A DNA stretch of 64,000 nt from Grifola frondosa (GCA_001683735.1 LUGG01000019.1:248001-312000), one strand, 5' to 3'; shown: positions 44,034 through 56,081, numbered from the stretch's first letter. Numbers and translations are program-made. The notes: generated by a model from the letters alone, not told the origin.

Positions 44034-46600
44034 AGAGAGTAATGTAAAGATGTTCAAGATATATAGCTGACGATCAAACACCATTAATTGTGTCCAAACT
44101 TGGAGTATCTTGAAGAGCGCGTCAAGGTACATTGAACGTTGAAGCATGACCGCAACGGCTCGCGAGTGCGTCTCAATCCACTTCTATCTGCAAATCAAAA
44201 TCAACAAGATCGAGTGGAGACAACATAATAAATACCTGTACCTCACATATCTTCAAATGTTGTTCCGCTGGAAGACTGCAATGATATGTTTTTCTTATGT
44301 TGTAAATGTGGGATTCAGTACGATAGTTATAATCATTGTGATTGGGCGCTGCAACAATAGCCCGAAAGGCTCGGAGTCGACGCGACGCGGATTGATCATG
44401 TGATCGAAATCCAGAGATCATACGATCTTGCACAGCTTGAAAATAAATGATCGTTCGATCCGGCTTTCCACCCAACGGAGCTCGGAACTCTATTCGATAA
44501 ACTGTATGAACCTTAATGGATCTACATATAACCCGGAGACTGCTCCTACGTGCTCTTCATCCGCTCCTGGTTCTGACCATCATCCCCCGCTCTACTTTTT
44601 TATTCCTCATCTGTTCCCCGTCTGGTCCTTCATCTGTTCCCCGTCTGGTCCTTCATCTGTTCCTCGTCTGGTCCTTCATCTGTTCCTCGTCTGGTCCTTC
44701 ATTGATTCCTTGCGTCCATTTCTCCTTGTTCAGTACCTCGCAGCGCTGCCCCAATTCGAGATGCAGCCGACCGATACCCTTGACATGCGGAGGGCTCCGT
44801 CAATATATGCACGGACACTGATGGGAGCTTAGGCCCCGTTCCCTCACGCGCGGGTTAACTTGAGACGGTGGGCCCCTCTCGGAGAAGGGTGGATTCACGT
44901 GGCGAAGGGAACGCGGGAAGGTGTGTTGTACGTGCGTTGATGCCTTAGCTTGTCGTTTGCGTAGATCGAGCGGAACATGTGCGGTATCCAGTGGTTGTTG
45001 ATGTCGTTCGATTTTGCAGGTCAGGAGATGGTTCTTCGAAGGATGATGCAAGTGGCGGGGATCACGGTGAGTCATGACCACTCGGACGCTCGACGTCGGC
45101 TCACTCATTCAGAAGTAGGATGATGGACTGCAGGGTGGAATGGTATTGTGGTACACAGGGTGCGTCCATGCTACTCACGTACCCGACACTGGCTAACATG
45201 TTATGTGGTAGATGCAATGAGACACGGTAATGTTACGCTGCAGCGTTGGGCGGTACACAAGTGCGTTGAATCCGTGTCGGTTACGTATCCGAGATCAACT
45301 AACATCTTGCGTTGTAGATGATGTGGCACGAAGACAGGACGCCAGGCAGAAGGTAAGATAGTCCAAATGTGGTGTGCGCGTGTGCTGACACGTTTCATTC
45401 TTACAGGATCGTCTATCAGGACCCTCGCGCGGTTGTGGGAGGTGTGCGTATTGTGGTGTAGGTCATCTGTAGATACCGGGATGATGCAGGTAACGTTCGA
45501 GCCGTGTTGAGACCGGTAGTCGTAGTTACCATGTTGTGATGTAGATGTAGTTGTGGTGCTGTGCTGTGCGGGTTCTGTCGTGTGGTGGTTTGCGGTGTTT
45601 CGAGGCTAGCGGTGTGCACGCTCGTGTGCTGTGCAGCAGCTTCATGCTGCCGCGTAGTACCCCATCCCGCTAGTCGTGTGGTGGGTATTGCATCGGATGG
45701 GTGGCGCTGCCCGTGAGGGCGTGTGTGCTGTGTCTTACCTGCGGACGGCTTGCATGATGGTGGTGGCAATTGCCCACTCATGTGTGCGGTCGGATGTTGT
45801 TCGGTCGCGCGTTGTGTTGGGCGGCATTGGTGCACTCGTGTGTGAGGTGCGATTGTTGTGTGTAGATGGTTCATGACGTTCTGCGGTATGGAGGTGCTTT
45901 CCCTCGGTATGGTCTTCTAGTGCTACATCACATGTGATATACCACAGTGGAATTGAATGGATTTTTTTTGTTTCTATGTTTTGAAGGCATTCTCTTGTGT
46001 CCAAGGTGTCATGGGGTTGATGTCATACGGAGAGAGGTGAGATGCGCAGTGCTACGTGTTTTTTTGCGTGATGCACACGCATTTATCATTCTTGACACTC
46101 ACCTCCATAGATTCATAACGAAGACATGAGAGAATATCAGGCATACTCTGCATTGTTATGGTGAGTTGTGTTCCAGATTCAAGTCTCTTCAACAACTTCT
46201 TTGTATCTTGAAGGAGCCATGCAAATACGGAAATTCTACGACGCACTCAGCGGGATCATGGACAGCGCGCGCGGAGCGTCCGCCTCAGCCGTGGAGTACG
46301 ATGGGGGCACGGGGGACGCATACGGGATGCGGCGGACAGTTCAGGAGATGTGCCTCCTCCCCGAGTCCGCCAAGAAACATTCCCAAATCTGCTATGGCAT
46401 GCTCGATGATGAGCGGGATTTTCCTAAAATACTATGCAGTATCGCCATACTTGGGTCATGTGTTTGGGTAAGTACCATCTGTAGATTGGCTATTTCCTCA
46501 TTAACGAAATTTATTCGTAGGGTGAGAGTTGAAAAGCTGACCGTGTTCGGTTGCACGGGACCTCCCTTTCGTTGTCACTCTCGCCCCCATCGCCCCTCGA
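44034..46600. repeat. Repeat-rich, gene-poor stretch upstream of the KDZ gene
   Basis: It holds a 23-base minisatellite (44607-44698) and a TG-rich region with imperfect recurring units around 44930-45880. A frame at 46219-46469 (MQIRKFYDALSGIMDSARG onwards, ending at a GTAAGT donor) might be an upstream exon of the transposon or a separate small gene. I could not connect it with confidence. Confidence 0.45.
44607..44698. repeat. 23-bp minisatellite, four copies
   Basis: Four head-to-tail copies of a 23-base unit starting TCATCTGTTCCCCGTCTGG, with one C/T difference dividing the first two from the last two copies. A degenerate fifth copy begins at 44699. It does not preserve a reading frame (23 is not a multiple of three). 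Confidence 0.85.
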
Positions 46601-49600
46601 ATGTCTTCGTTTAAACAACCATGGCAGCACCTGAAGAGTTGGTTTCGCTCCCTGACCATCGCCTTCATGCCAAGAAAACGCTCCAGCAAGTTCATTTTTT
46701 ATGACGTTCCTGATGCAGGCGAGGTTTTAGAAAATCCTCGTCCTCCCTCTCCGACGACCCATCGGCACACCGAATATAGCTCTCACAATGGCCACGTCAC
46801 TGCCAGCACGACATATTATTGTGTCGACGTCGGCCACCCTTCCAAGAAGAGCCGTATCACTCATGACTCCGAAGATTTCCCTCACAGTAGTGCAGAACTC
46901 GACCTCGATACACACGATTTTTTCGAAGACATGGCAGCGGAGGGCGCCGATAGCCAGTATTTCTTGGAGGCATTGGACGATGATTTTCATGCGCCTCGCA
47001 GAAGAACCGCTGGGGTGAGTTTTTCTCGGGTCTGAGATGTCTTCAATTTCTGACTTTCTTTCAGGATCACCCCTTGCGCGAATGGATATCTGAAATTCCT
47101 ACATACCTGGACGAGCTTATCCGCCTGGAAGGACGATGCGGTATGACGACCGACCTGTGCGCTAAGTGTGACGCTGCTGGCGTTCTCTACCGCTGTGAAG
47201 ACTGCCACGACTTATCCCTGTACTGTGGCGACTGTACGCAGCGCTGTCACACTCGCAATCCTCTACATCGTATTTATGTGAGTATCATATCTTGATACGA
47301 GGATCGATACTGACATTCATTAATAGAAATGGGTGAAAACCCATTTTCGGCGAGCTGTGCTCAGAGACGTAGGCGTTCGTATCCAACTCGGACATCCATT
47401 GGGTGTGCACTGTGCCTGCCCCATGCGGGCGGCGAACGATTTCATAATCATCGACGTTGGAGGCATCCATGAAGTCGCCTTAGATTTCTGCGGATGCGAA
47501 ACAGCCGAAGCAAAGACGACACAACTACTCCGTTCTCGCCTCATGCCCGCTACGTCTGTCTACCCCAAATCTGCAGCGACTTTTCGTGTCCTCGAATCAT
47601 TTCATCTGCTATCCAACCAGTCGAAAGTATCGGCGTTCGAGTACTACAACACGCTAGCTCGGCACACGTGCAATACTGGAATCAATCCACCGAAGGTATG
47701 CTCTCATTACCCGTAACCCATCGTATTCTGAATTATTTATGAAAGGACCGCTATGTTACGTTCTTGCGTTTGATCCGCATGTGGCGACACCTCAAGTTAT
47801 TGAAGCGATCCGGGAGAGGACACGACCCGGCCGGTGTAGAAGCTACTATGGAGGGTAGCTGCGCCGTTTTGTGTCCGGCGTGTCCCCATCCTGGGAAGAA
47901 TCTCCCAGATGATTGGGAGAGCACTCTACCGTCAAAAAGGTGTGTGCTTTTTCTCGACCGACCGCCATATGCTCACGCCAAACACCGTCAGGTGGTTGTA
48001 CAGTCTTTTCGTTGGACTCGATGCGAACTTCCGTATGAAGCGGAAGAAGGTATCCTCCGATAAGGCGGATCCCGGCTTGAACCATGGATGCGCGTATTTC
48101 GTTGAAACCAAGAAGTATCAACAGTTCATTGAAGAGTTCAGCGACCTTCAGTTTGAGGAGACTAGTACTTGCAATAATCACGATGCTTTGAAGTGGCGCA
48201 TATGAAGGGTTCGCACGGAACGGCTGCGAGTGGAATCGGCTGCGTTGAGTGTACGCGACACGATATGAAGCGACCGTGCTCTATTGGTGATCTGCAGAAG
48301 GGTGAACGGTAAGCATTCCGTGATTATTTGATGCCGACATAGCTGACATTTCTCAGATACATTAATATGGACTATCTATTCTTTTCAAGTATGACACAGC
48401 ATTCCACCAGTACTTGTGTTGTTTCATACGACATTGCATGCCAATGGTCCCGCCATATTTGGGACCGTCTCTCACAATACGAGTCCGACGTTCGATTGGA
48501 GGCACGACACCATTACCTTCCTCATCCCGAAATTTCACCTGCCCGCACACCAGGGTTCCTGTCAAACGTCGTACTCGTTCAACCTCACCATTAACGTTGG
48601 CCGCACTGATGGCGAAGCTGTTGAGAGAGGCTGGGCCGCTGTTAATCCTTTTGCATCCAGCACGAAAGAGATGGGTCCTGGCGCACGTCGTGATATCTTG
48701 GATGATGTTTTTGGTGACTATAACTGGAGGAAAGTCTGCTTGTTGCGTACGTTGTTTTTATTTCCGACCGTCGACCATGCCAGAGACTCACTCCATTCCC
48801 AGCAAAATCCCTTCTATCCAAGATCAAGGAAGCAGTCGACGAAAGGAATGAACAAATGGTTTCATTCCAGGAGTTTAATGCGGCTTTGCCCTCCGAAAGT
48901 ACCGCGCTATGGAAACAGGCTGTAGAGGACTGGGAAGGAGATCCCAGAAAACCGAATCCTTTTGTCGCGACCCAACCCAGTAAGTCCATAAATCACCCAT
49001 CATGTTGCTATCCTGACCGCTATCTAGGCATCACGCTCGCGTCTGCCCGTCTCCGCCTTGCAGAAGAGGAAGCAGTCGCCATGGCTGCCGGACAGAGTAT
49101 GACAGTTCATGACAAGGCATCCTCCAGTTACATGGTGGCTGCGGGTATCGAGTTCGAGGAACAACAGTGCGTCTTCATATTCTATACCTCTCTCGCATGC
49201 AAGTTGTGCTGATAGTATCTCAGGCGACGTCTTCGTAGTGATGTCGCGTCCCTTGGCCAACACGCTACAGACCTTCAGCGCGCCAAGGTTCAAGAACGAC
49301 GCAACATGCTGCAACGCCAGCTCGATGGGTGGTCCGAAATCCAACAACTATACATGCCCGGTGTTATCCCCCTCCGTGGTAGAGTCACCTCGTCGCAGGG
49401 CGCTGCTCCTATTCTTGCCGAAAATTACCCGCTGCTATTGCCCTCAGCTGCTGTTTCCCATATCACATGTGACCCTCGACTCTTGGAGCACGAATGGCAA
49501 TTACGATACGGCCAAGCCCATGAAAATCTTGATGACCTACGGCGACATCTGCGATTGCGTACACATATGTACAAGTACAAGGACAGATTCATCCGCGGCC

Positions 49601-50275
49601 AACGTGAAAATACCCGTGCTCGCACCACAATTGCCGCCGTAGAGGCGAAGGTGTCCGCCGATGCTTCCCGCTATCGCATGGCTTACGCTGCTCTCGAGGC
49701 TCTTGCCCCACCGCTCTTGAAGACGGGCTGGAGGGTGGCAATACGTCCATTGTGCCCCGAGGATGTCAAAGGTTTTGAGGAAGATGCGAATATCTCGAGA
49801 GATCGTGTAAAACTTTCATGGATCTGGAAGACGCCTCGCATGGGATGCGCCGATACTGCGATGGCCGGAGGCGAAGATATAAATACTGACGAATCCGAGG
49901 GTACACAAGAAGGTGAGCACCTAGCTTTGTTCAATACCTCTTCTGATTTCTATCATAGCCCTCCGCATCGAATGGTGCAAAGCCCGTGCCCGAGCTGCAC
50001 GCTGGTGGGAAGAGTGCCGCCTTCTACGCGAGGAAATGCGGAGGGTAATGGCTTTCCATGCCTACCAAGGGATGTGGTGGGAGGAGCAAGTGGATCGGCG
50101 TGAAGACATCGACAGCGATCTTGCCGAAGGTCTGTTCTCGTATGCCTATCGTCAGGCAGAGATTCGTCGTGACATGCAAGAGTTTTGTCGCAAAACGTGG
50201 GCAGGCGTACAGGAATATACCCGCATCGCCGATGCTATGATTGGCGTTGAAGATGATAGTGTAATGCCGCTCTAG
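46601..50275 (+). mobile_element. KDZ (Kyakuja-Dileera-Zisupton) transposase gene with CxC2 cluster
   Basis: Transposase of the KDZ superfamily, abundant in mushroom genomes. The start is 46601 or, more family-like, 46667 (MPRKRSSKFIFYDVPDAG). The CxC2-type cysteine cluster near 47155-47270 reads CAKCDAAGVLYRCEDC, LYCGDCTQRCH, NPLHRIY. The catalytic core follows: CPACPHPGKNLP, FVGLDANFRMKRKKVSSD, DPGLNHGCAYFV, DLQKGERYINMDYLFFSSM, VSYDIACQWSRHIWDRL, FLIPKFHLPAHQ, NVGRTDGEAVERGWAAVNPF, STKEMGPGARRDILDD and FGDYNWRKV, ending with a helical Arg-rich C-terminus at 50275. Acidic residues in GLDAN, SYDIACQW and the RTDGE...ERGW block are the expected catalytic positions. About nine exons. Two frame changes lie near 48195 (one missing) and 48505 (one extra). 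Terminal inverted repeats were not found. Confidence 0.88.
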
Positions 50276-50949
50276 CCAATTTTTGACAGAATCTATCATA
50301 CCATCTCGATCTTCCTATTTGACGATATTTTCAATATCTGTGATATATGTTTCCGTGAGAAATTATGGAAAATGCGCCATTCAACAGAAAATATGAGTGG
50401 ATAAATCGGGTGGTTTATGCTCATCACCCGACACAGTGAGCGCGGGGCGCGGGAGAGCGCGGGGCGCGCGCAGCGGCGGGACTGTCGACAGAGGCGTGGG
50501 AACCTGGGGAGGATATGTCGGCGGTGACGGCGGTCAGGACCGGCTATGAAGGGAGTGCCCGACATGTTCTGAAACATATACGAGAAGAAATACATGACAT
50601 AAGTACAGGGGATTGATATATCACACAGACGTCTAATCACAGGGGCCTATGTATCAACGGTTGCCTGTCAGTACAACGAATGATGTATCACCCTGCCAGC
50701 ATCTGGTGCAAGCTCTGCTCGTGTTTGCAGAAGATTCTCTGATCCGGCACTTAATATACTGGGGAGAAGCCTGGTTCTCTCATGAATCTATTTCATGTGC
50801 TCATAACTGAGTCATCCATCATTCGCCCGAATCGTGGAAGTTCCAAGTACAAATATCTCGCTATCCGATATGTGAGTGGCGATCAGAGTGCCGGAAACCG
50901 ACAGACCTCGCTCAACTTTTATATATAGATAATAAGCGGCGCATTCTCC
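50276..50949. other. Intergenic after the KDZ transposase
   Basis: A short GC-rich repeat (GCGCGGGGCGCGGGAGAGCG type) lies at 50439-50475, with AT-rich DNA on both sides. It may contain the far end of the KDZ element and the missing 5' part of the F-box/LRR-like gene. No frame is convincing. Confidence 0.4.
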
Positions 50950-52257
50950 TTGAAGGTATGGGCACGATTTCAAGAGTATGCCCGTCGAATTCGTGTCATA
51001 TCGAATGTCGGACTGATAGGGATTGACTCGACGCTTTATCGGCACTTGGCCCGTCGCAACAATGGCATGCCTCTCTTGCCATTATTGGAGAGCCTCGATT
51101 GGTATCATATTGCATCATTTCCCAAAGATTCACTTCTTTCCGTCATTTCCCCGTCTCTTCGTCGCGTTTGCATCGAGTTCGATGGTTTGCACACTCAGTG
51201 GACCCACGAGCTTCGACATCACGATGTTACCTTGTTGATAAGGGAATTGTGTTCCAAAGCACCTGCATTGCAGATCGTGCGCATCACTGGCTCTGTTCGT
51301 CTTCCATCTCTTTTACCCGTCGCGAGCTTGCAGCAGCTGCGCCAGTTAGAGGTGCTCGATTCCAGAAGCCAATTTCCTATCGATGTGATATTGCCTGTTT
51401 TCCGCTCTATGTCCACCTTACCATCCCTGGTCAAGCTGGATATTCCTATTGGTGCGATAACAGAAGCTCTACGTGTCACCGGTTTCCACATGCTAGAAAG
51501 TCTCAATACAAGCGGTTCTGTATCTGATGTTACTCATTTCATCTTGGGCATTACCTCCCCTTATTTTCGATCTATTCAGATCCATGTCAAACCAGCCGAC
51601 TTGGAGAAGCAGCGCAATTTTTTTGCGGCATTGTCGCTCAAGTTCGCGACGTCGTTGAGGAGTGTATTTGCAGCTTTCTTGCATGGCGAGCCTGGGACCG
51701 AACCACCTTTCCTTCTCGAGATCATAGGGCCGCTGTTGGCCGTGGGCGGTTTGCAGCGTATTTCCCTCGACTTCGGCGCACTCAATGTGTCAATTCCGGA
51801 TGACGAGATATTCAGAATGGCGGAGACGTGGCCAGACCTTACAAAGCTCCAATTGGAGTGCGGGAGTACGGAGCGTCGACCATCGGTGCATGCGCTTTCT
51901 GCACTCGCGCGTTGCTGTCCTCAGCTATCGGAGCTCGTGCTACCTTCCCTGGATGATTCCCCCCTTCTCTCGGAGGCCGCTCCAGACTATATATTCGTAG
52001 GTCACAAGTTGCGACGTTTGCAAATCGGCGCCCGTCATCTTGGACTCCCTCAATTTGTGAACCCAAGATGGCTTGCCATTTTCATCGACCAAAGCTTCCC
52101 ATTCCTCAATGTGTCTCGATGTCTCCGGGAGCATCATTGGCCTTTCCGCCTGGTGCAACACTGGGTGGGCGTATTGCGCCAAATAAAGAACCTTCGGGTT
52201 GGCAGAAGAGCTGTAGGACTCAGGAACTACGAGACGGAGTGCACTAAAGAATGGTAA
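50950..52257 (+). CDS. F-box/LRR-like protein lacking a visible F-box
   Basis: A single open exon of 435 residues. The opening MKVWARFQEYARRIRVI corresponds to the segment that in polypore F-box proteins follows the F-box and linker (a WxRFxxYAxRVR motif). Degenerate leucine-rich repeats follow: LPLLESLDWYHIASFPKDSL, LLIRELCSKAPALQIVRI, LQQLRQLEVLDS, LPSLVKLDIPIG, GGLQRISLDFGA, WPDLTKLQLECG, CCPQLSELVLPSL, HKLRRLQIGARHLGLPQFV. Full-length relatives have an N-terminal F-box that links substrates to an SCF ubiquitin ligase. None is seen upstream, where stops occur in frame, so this is either a 5'-truncated copy or a gene whose first exon I missed. Confidence 0.65.
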   Translation: MKVWARFQEYARRIRVISNVGLIGIDSTLYRHLARRNNGMPLLPLLESLDWYHIASFPKDSLLSVISPSLRRVCIEFDGLHTQWTHELRHHDVTLLIRELCSKAPALQIVRITGSVRLPSLLPVASLQQLRQLEVLDSRSQFPIDVILPVFRSMSTLPSLVKLDIPIGAITEALRVTGFHMLESLNTSGSVSDVTHFILGITSPYFRSIQIHVKPADLEKQRNFFAALSLKFATSLRSVFAAFLHGEPGTEPPFLLEIIGPLLAVGGLQRISLDFGALNVSIPDDEIFRMAETWPDLTKLQLECGSTERRPSVHALSALARCCPQLSELVLPSLDDSPLLSEAAPDYIFVGHKLRRLQIGARHLGLPQFVNPRWLAIFIDQSFPFLNVSRCLREHHWPFRLVQHWVGVLRQIKNLRVGRRAVGLRNYETECTKEW

Positions 52258-52620
52258 TGTATCTGATTCATCTTACAGGTCATTGAAATCGATTCTCTGC
52301 AAATTCGTCCGTTATCTTGGAATACCTCGGCCAATTCGTCATCGAGCCTTCTTGTAGTAACTCATCGTAGACCGTTCCCAAAGTAGGGAGTCCGTGGTCA
52401 GTCATTGTACACCTAAGTAGACTTTGAGACACACTTCCGCCTACAAAATTCGCTTCACATTTATTATGAAGTTCATGAGAGTGTTTAAAGCAAGGCGCTT
52501 ATAATCCAAAAATGGTAAGTACGATGGTCCGTGCGTGAGCACTCAGCACGCGAATCCCCTGCTCTTCTCTTCGTTCTCTCCCAGAGTCTTGCACAATAAC
52601 CCTCCTCGACATAATCCGAC
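52258..52620. promoter_or_regulatory. Promoter region of the zf-C3H1 gene
   Basis: About 360 bases between the F-box/LRR-like stop and the ATG at 52621. CT-rich sequence (GCTCTTCTCTTCGTTCTCTCCC) sits 40-60 bases before the start, as is common at fungal transcription starts. Confidence 0.4.
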
Positions 52621-55600
52621 ATGTCTCAATCTCAGGATACCCCCATGGTAGACGATCCTGCAGCGTCGCTGCGCGCTGCGGCCCTTCTGACTTTGAAGTC
52701 GAAGCGACGGAAGCCGCTGTCTGCGTCCGACGCACCTCGCCCAGTCGCCGTGCCACCATCGATCCAGCTCGATTACGGACAGGAAGAACCATCTGGTGCG
52801 TCTTCTATAGCTTCGTCACCCGCAGCGCCGCCGGCCTCTATAGATGTGGACGACGGCCAAACGAGGGAGGAAGGCGAGATCAGCGACAGCGAACTCCCGC
52901 CAGCCAGAGTATGCAAGCCTCCCCGGGTATCGCCCGTGAAGATCGAGCCCACTCCCGTTATGATTCCTCCGGTCATGACGGTCTCAACCATAGTAGCGCC
53001 AGCCGTCGATCCTAGCCACGTCAGACCTGGACTCGCACGTAAGTGTTCTTCTCTCTCGTCTCTTTTGCTGATCCGAACTTGGTTCCAGTCACCCAAGCAC
53101 AATACGATACTGCAAAGGACATCGTGCTGGATCTCTTGGGCTGGGGCGTTCCTCCAGAGTACCTCATCAGCTGTGGTTTAAGCCGCGAGGTCGTTTACTA
53201 CGTATTTGTGGAACTCAACCTCCGTCTGCCGGCCAATCTCGACATCAGTGGTATCCCGCCTTATGGCCCCCCACCTTCGTCCGATTCGACGATACGGTCT
53301 CCTCAAGTGCACCCAAGTTTACCGCAGAAACCCAGTGATCCCCAAGGGGAGTCTGTCACTTCTCCCGTCGGCGCTTCTGCAGGCGTTCCTCCCGTTAGTC
53401 CCAGCCTGCTGGACATGGAACAACAGCGGAGGCAAGAGCTGTTGGCTCGCAAGGCGGTGCTGGCCTCGCGCAAGCTCAAGCAGCAGGGGTCGCTTGAGTC
53501 GACAGCCTCAGTCCCCACTCTGACAACCGCCGCGGTCACTGCAAACATTGACACAGTCGTTCCTACGAAGACGGTAGAAGACTTTCTGAAGACTATTGAA
53601 CCCGAGGCGGCGTCTTCTCAATCTTCGAGTCGCGCAGATGTTTCGGATGCGATGGACGTTGACGAGCCGATTCCTGGCCTCACGGCGAGCGATAATTCGA
53701 TGCGATTCTCTTCTCAGCCTCCCGCGTCATCGACGCGCTCGATGTCGATCTCCGACACTGTATCGCCTACATCTGCTGTTGCATCATCTTTTGCAGCCTC
53801 AGTAATCACTGAAACGCCGTTTCATCGTTCCCCCGTCGACTTAGTGCCGACGAACGAACCCACCTCTGGAAAGGAAGAAGATGACGCGATGGATGTTATT
53901 CCTGGCTTGTTCGGTGATCGATCTGGGTACTCTGCTCCTCAGCCACCCTCTGCACCCCCTCGACGCGGAGGCAAGAGGCCGGTTGCCGCGGATTTTGTGG
54001 ACATGGAGCCCGGACCTTCTTCGCGAACGCATAGCAGCAACGGATTCCATGGGAGCCATTTTTTCCAGGGAGTACCCGCCGTAAAACAGGCGGGTTCGCC
54101 GGGCTAAGCGGGATGCGGCGTTGCGTGATCGACGTCAGTGATAGTGGGAGAGTCGGAGGACCGGATGTGCGTTGATGGTGACAGTCGCCACTTCGACCAC
54201 TATCCGGCTCTCGTACGCATGAATTCCCGAGTCTCACAATCCGGCGGTCTTGTGTCTCGTGTGGACTCACCTGGCACGATCCCATCTGGTGCCATGTCGC
54301 CTGCAGCATTACTTGAGAAGGAAGAGGAGATTAGACGAATGCGTGAACTGATAAATAAGAAGAGGAACAGAACAAGTTGCGGAAGCTTGCATCGTGAGTT
54401 TCTTTATTTCTTGTTGGCACTTCACTGTTGACGTTCTATTCTCCTAGATGACCCAGGACTCAACGCCGCCAGCGCCTGTGTCAGATGGCGGTGTGACAGT
54501 GAAGCAAGAAGAGGACGAGGCGGGAGCATCGGCTGCTTTGACTCGTCCGCACAGTCACTCGACCGATATTCCAGACTACCCTATGAACGGGGTGCATAGT
54601 GATGGTTCAGAAGAACATAGCGTGTTGGCCGAATTGCTTCCAGACTGTTCGTCCAAAATTATTCGATGTACCTGTCAGGCCAACTGATCTCTGCAAGCAG
54701 CACAACCACTTAGTCAGGTGTCGACGTCGGTGCCAAGTTCGGCATCGACGAGCAGCTCGACAACACTATTGGTCCATAATTTCGTCTTTTTAACAGTCAG
54801 AAGTAAATCTGATTCACTATTGCAGACGTAATCTCGAACGCTTTTGAACATACCACCACGGGGATAAAGGCAAGTCCCTTCGACTACTGGCCTCACTCCT
54901 CGTATCTTGCTTTCCTCACCGATGACTTCACGTTCCTCCCATCGCGCACGCGCAACTTCAAATTCATTGAAAATTGTGAACCGATCATTCAACATCATTA
55001 TTTCCGTGACGGTTCCACCTCTCTTGGAATACATACTGGTGACGATTTTTTCCTTACAGTATTGACGGAAGAAGCGCGACAAGAACAAGTGGCAAGGATC
55101 TATTCCCCTATTTATGCCGCAAAACCTGCGGCTTTGGAGAGCTATGCTTAACTTCGTTCTTTTTTTTCTTTCCTTTTTTATTATTTTTGATACCCATTTG
55201 TATTACATTGTAACGTTACTTCCCTTTGCCGTTGCCGTTCCTCCCCCACTTCCTTTTCCTCTTCTTTCTATTCCATTCGTAGGTCGTTGGATCGCTGGGT
55301 CCACCATCAAGTACAGAATTACCCGAGCGTCGACGTCTTAGACCCTCATGTGGAGGCGTCGGCTCAGTGCGTATCCCTTCCTGTGGTAGCATCACGATGG
55401 TATCCTTTTGAAGAGAACGTCGCTTGATTTATATGTGCTGATGAATTTTCCTTTGCTACGATAGAGCCCACCCGAATGGACGTGGCCTTAGATCACACAA
55501 AACCTGAAGAAGCAACTGCATCATCTCCTATGAATCGCCGCTAGACTGGTACCCTCTCTTGCGTACACACTCACGACACCAGGCGTCGGCACACCGTCAT

Positions 55601-56081
55601 CAAATTTGTTGTATCCGTTAGCGGCAGCAAATTCCCGCGCCACGGACGCGTCCGTTGATCTGAGACCACTGAAGATTGTTGCTTTGTATAAATCACTGTC
55701 AGATACCTCGCGGCGGATATGTCAATACGAAGTCCCGGGGGAGGAGAGTGCCGGGATCGTAATTGCGAAAGCGTTCATCTCTCCAGATTTTCCGCTGCAG
55801 AACCTAGTGGTACGCACTCCTCCTTTTCGCTTAAGGTTGCTCACATGTACATTACCCCTGCTGGATGTCTGCCCCCTCTCGGCGTTGTTCCTCTCTCCCT
55901 TCTCTCACTCTTTTGTCACAGATGAAGACACGGCAGAGTATCTGCACGCCTCGATTCCGACTGGGTCGCAGCTCAGTGTCAAGGACTTCCGGGATGCACT
56001 TGAACATGTGCGGCGACGTAGTGCGACGAAGGATTCGACGACCGCGTCTCAGAAGCGTTGGCATCCTTGGGCTTGCGATAG
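52621..56081 (+). CDS. zf-C3H1/Red1-like putative zinc-finger protein
   Basis: Large, mostly disordered nuclear protein. The N-terminus ASLRAAALLTLKSKRRK and the acidic EEGEISDSE are followed by a folded helical region RPGLALTQAQYDTAKDIVLD, GWGVPPEYLISCGLSREVVY, ELNLRLPANLD. Then come QQRRQELLARKAVLASRK, VEDFLKTIEP, repeated AMDVDEPIPGL/AMDVIPGLFGD and MRRCVIDVSDS. The C-terminal finger reads RRICQYEVPGG, CRDRNCESVH (Cys-Cys-Cys-His), then EPSDEDTAEYLHASIP and VSEALASLGLR. Related Red1-type proteins connect RNA elimination factors to the nuclear exosome; that role is inferred. Frame changes, each equal to one missing base, lie near 54097, 54143, 55735 (inside a G run) and 56030. The stretch 54700-55550 does not fit the family and may be an insertion. 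Confidence 0.72.
54735..55151 (+). other. Unrecognised open frame inside the zf-C3H1 gene
   Basis: A long open stretch from about 54829 to the stop at 55149-55151 encodes ISNAFEHTTTGIKASPFDYW, HSSYLAFLTDDFTFLPSRTR, FKFIENCEPIIQHHYFRDGS and ends YAAKPAALESYA. Upstream, VSTSVPSSASTSSSTTLLVH may be part of it. Composition looks protein-like, but no family is recognised. It interrupts the region between the disordered middle and the zinc finger of the surrounding gene, and poly-T runs follow it (55160-55190), as at a 3' UTR, so it could be an inserted small gene or the far end of a mobile element. Confidence 0.35.

Noticed and set aside
44607..44698. CRISPR-like array
   Set aside because: The units are contiguous with no spacers, in a fungal genome; it is a simple minisatellite.
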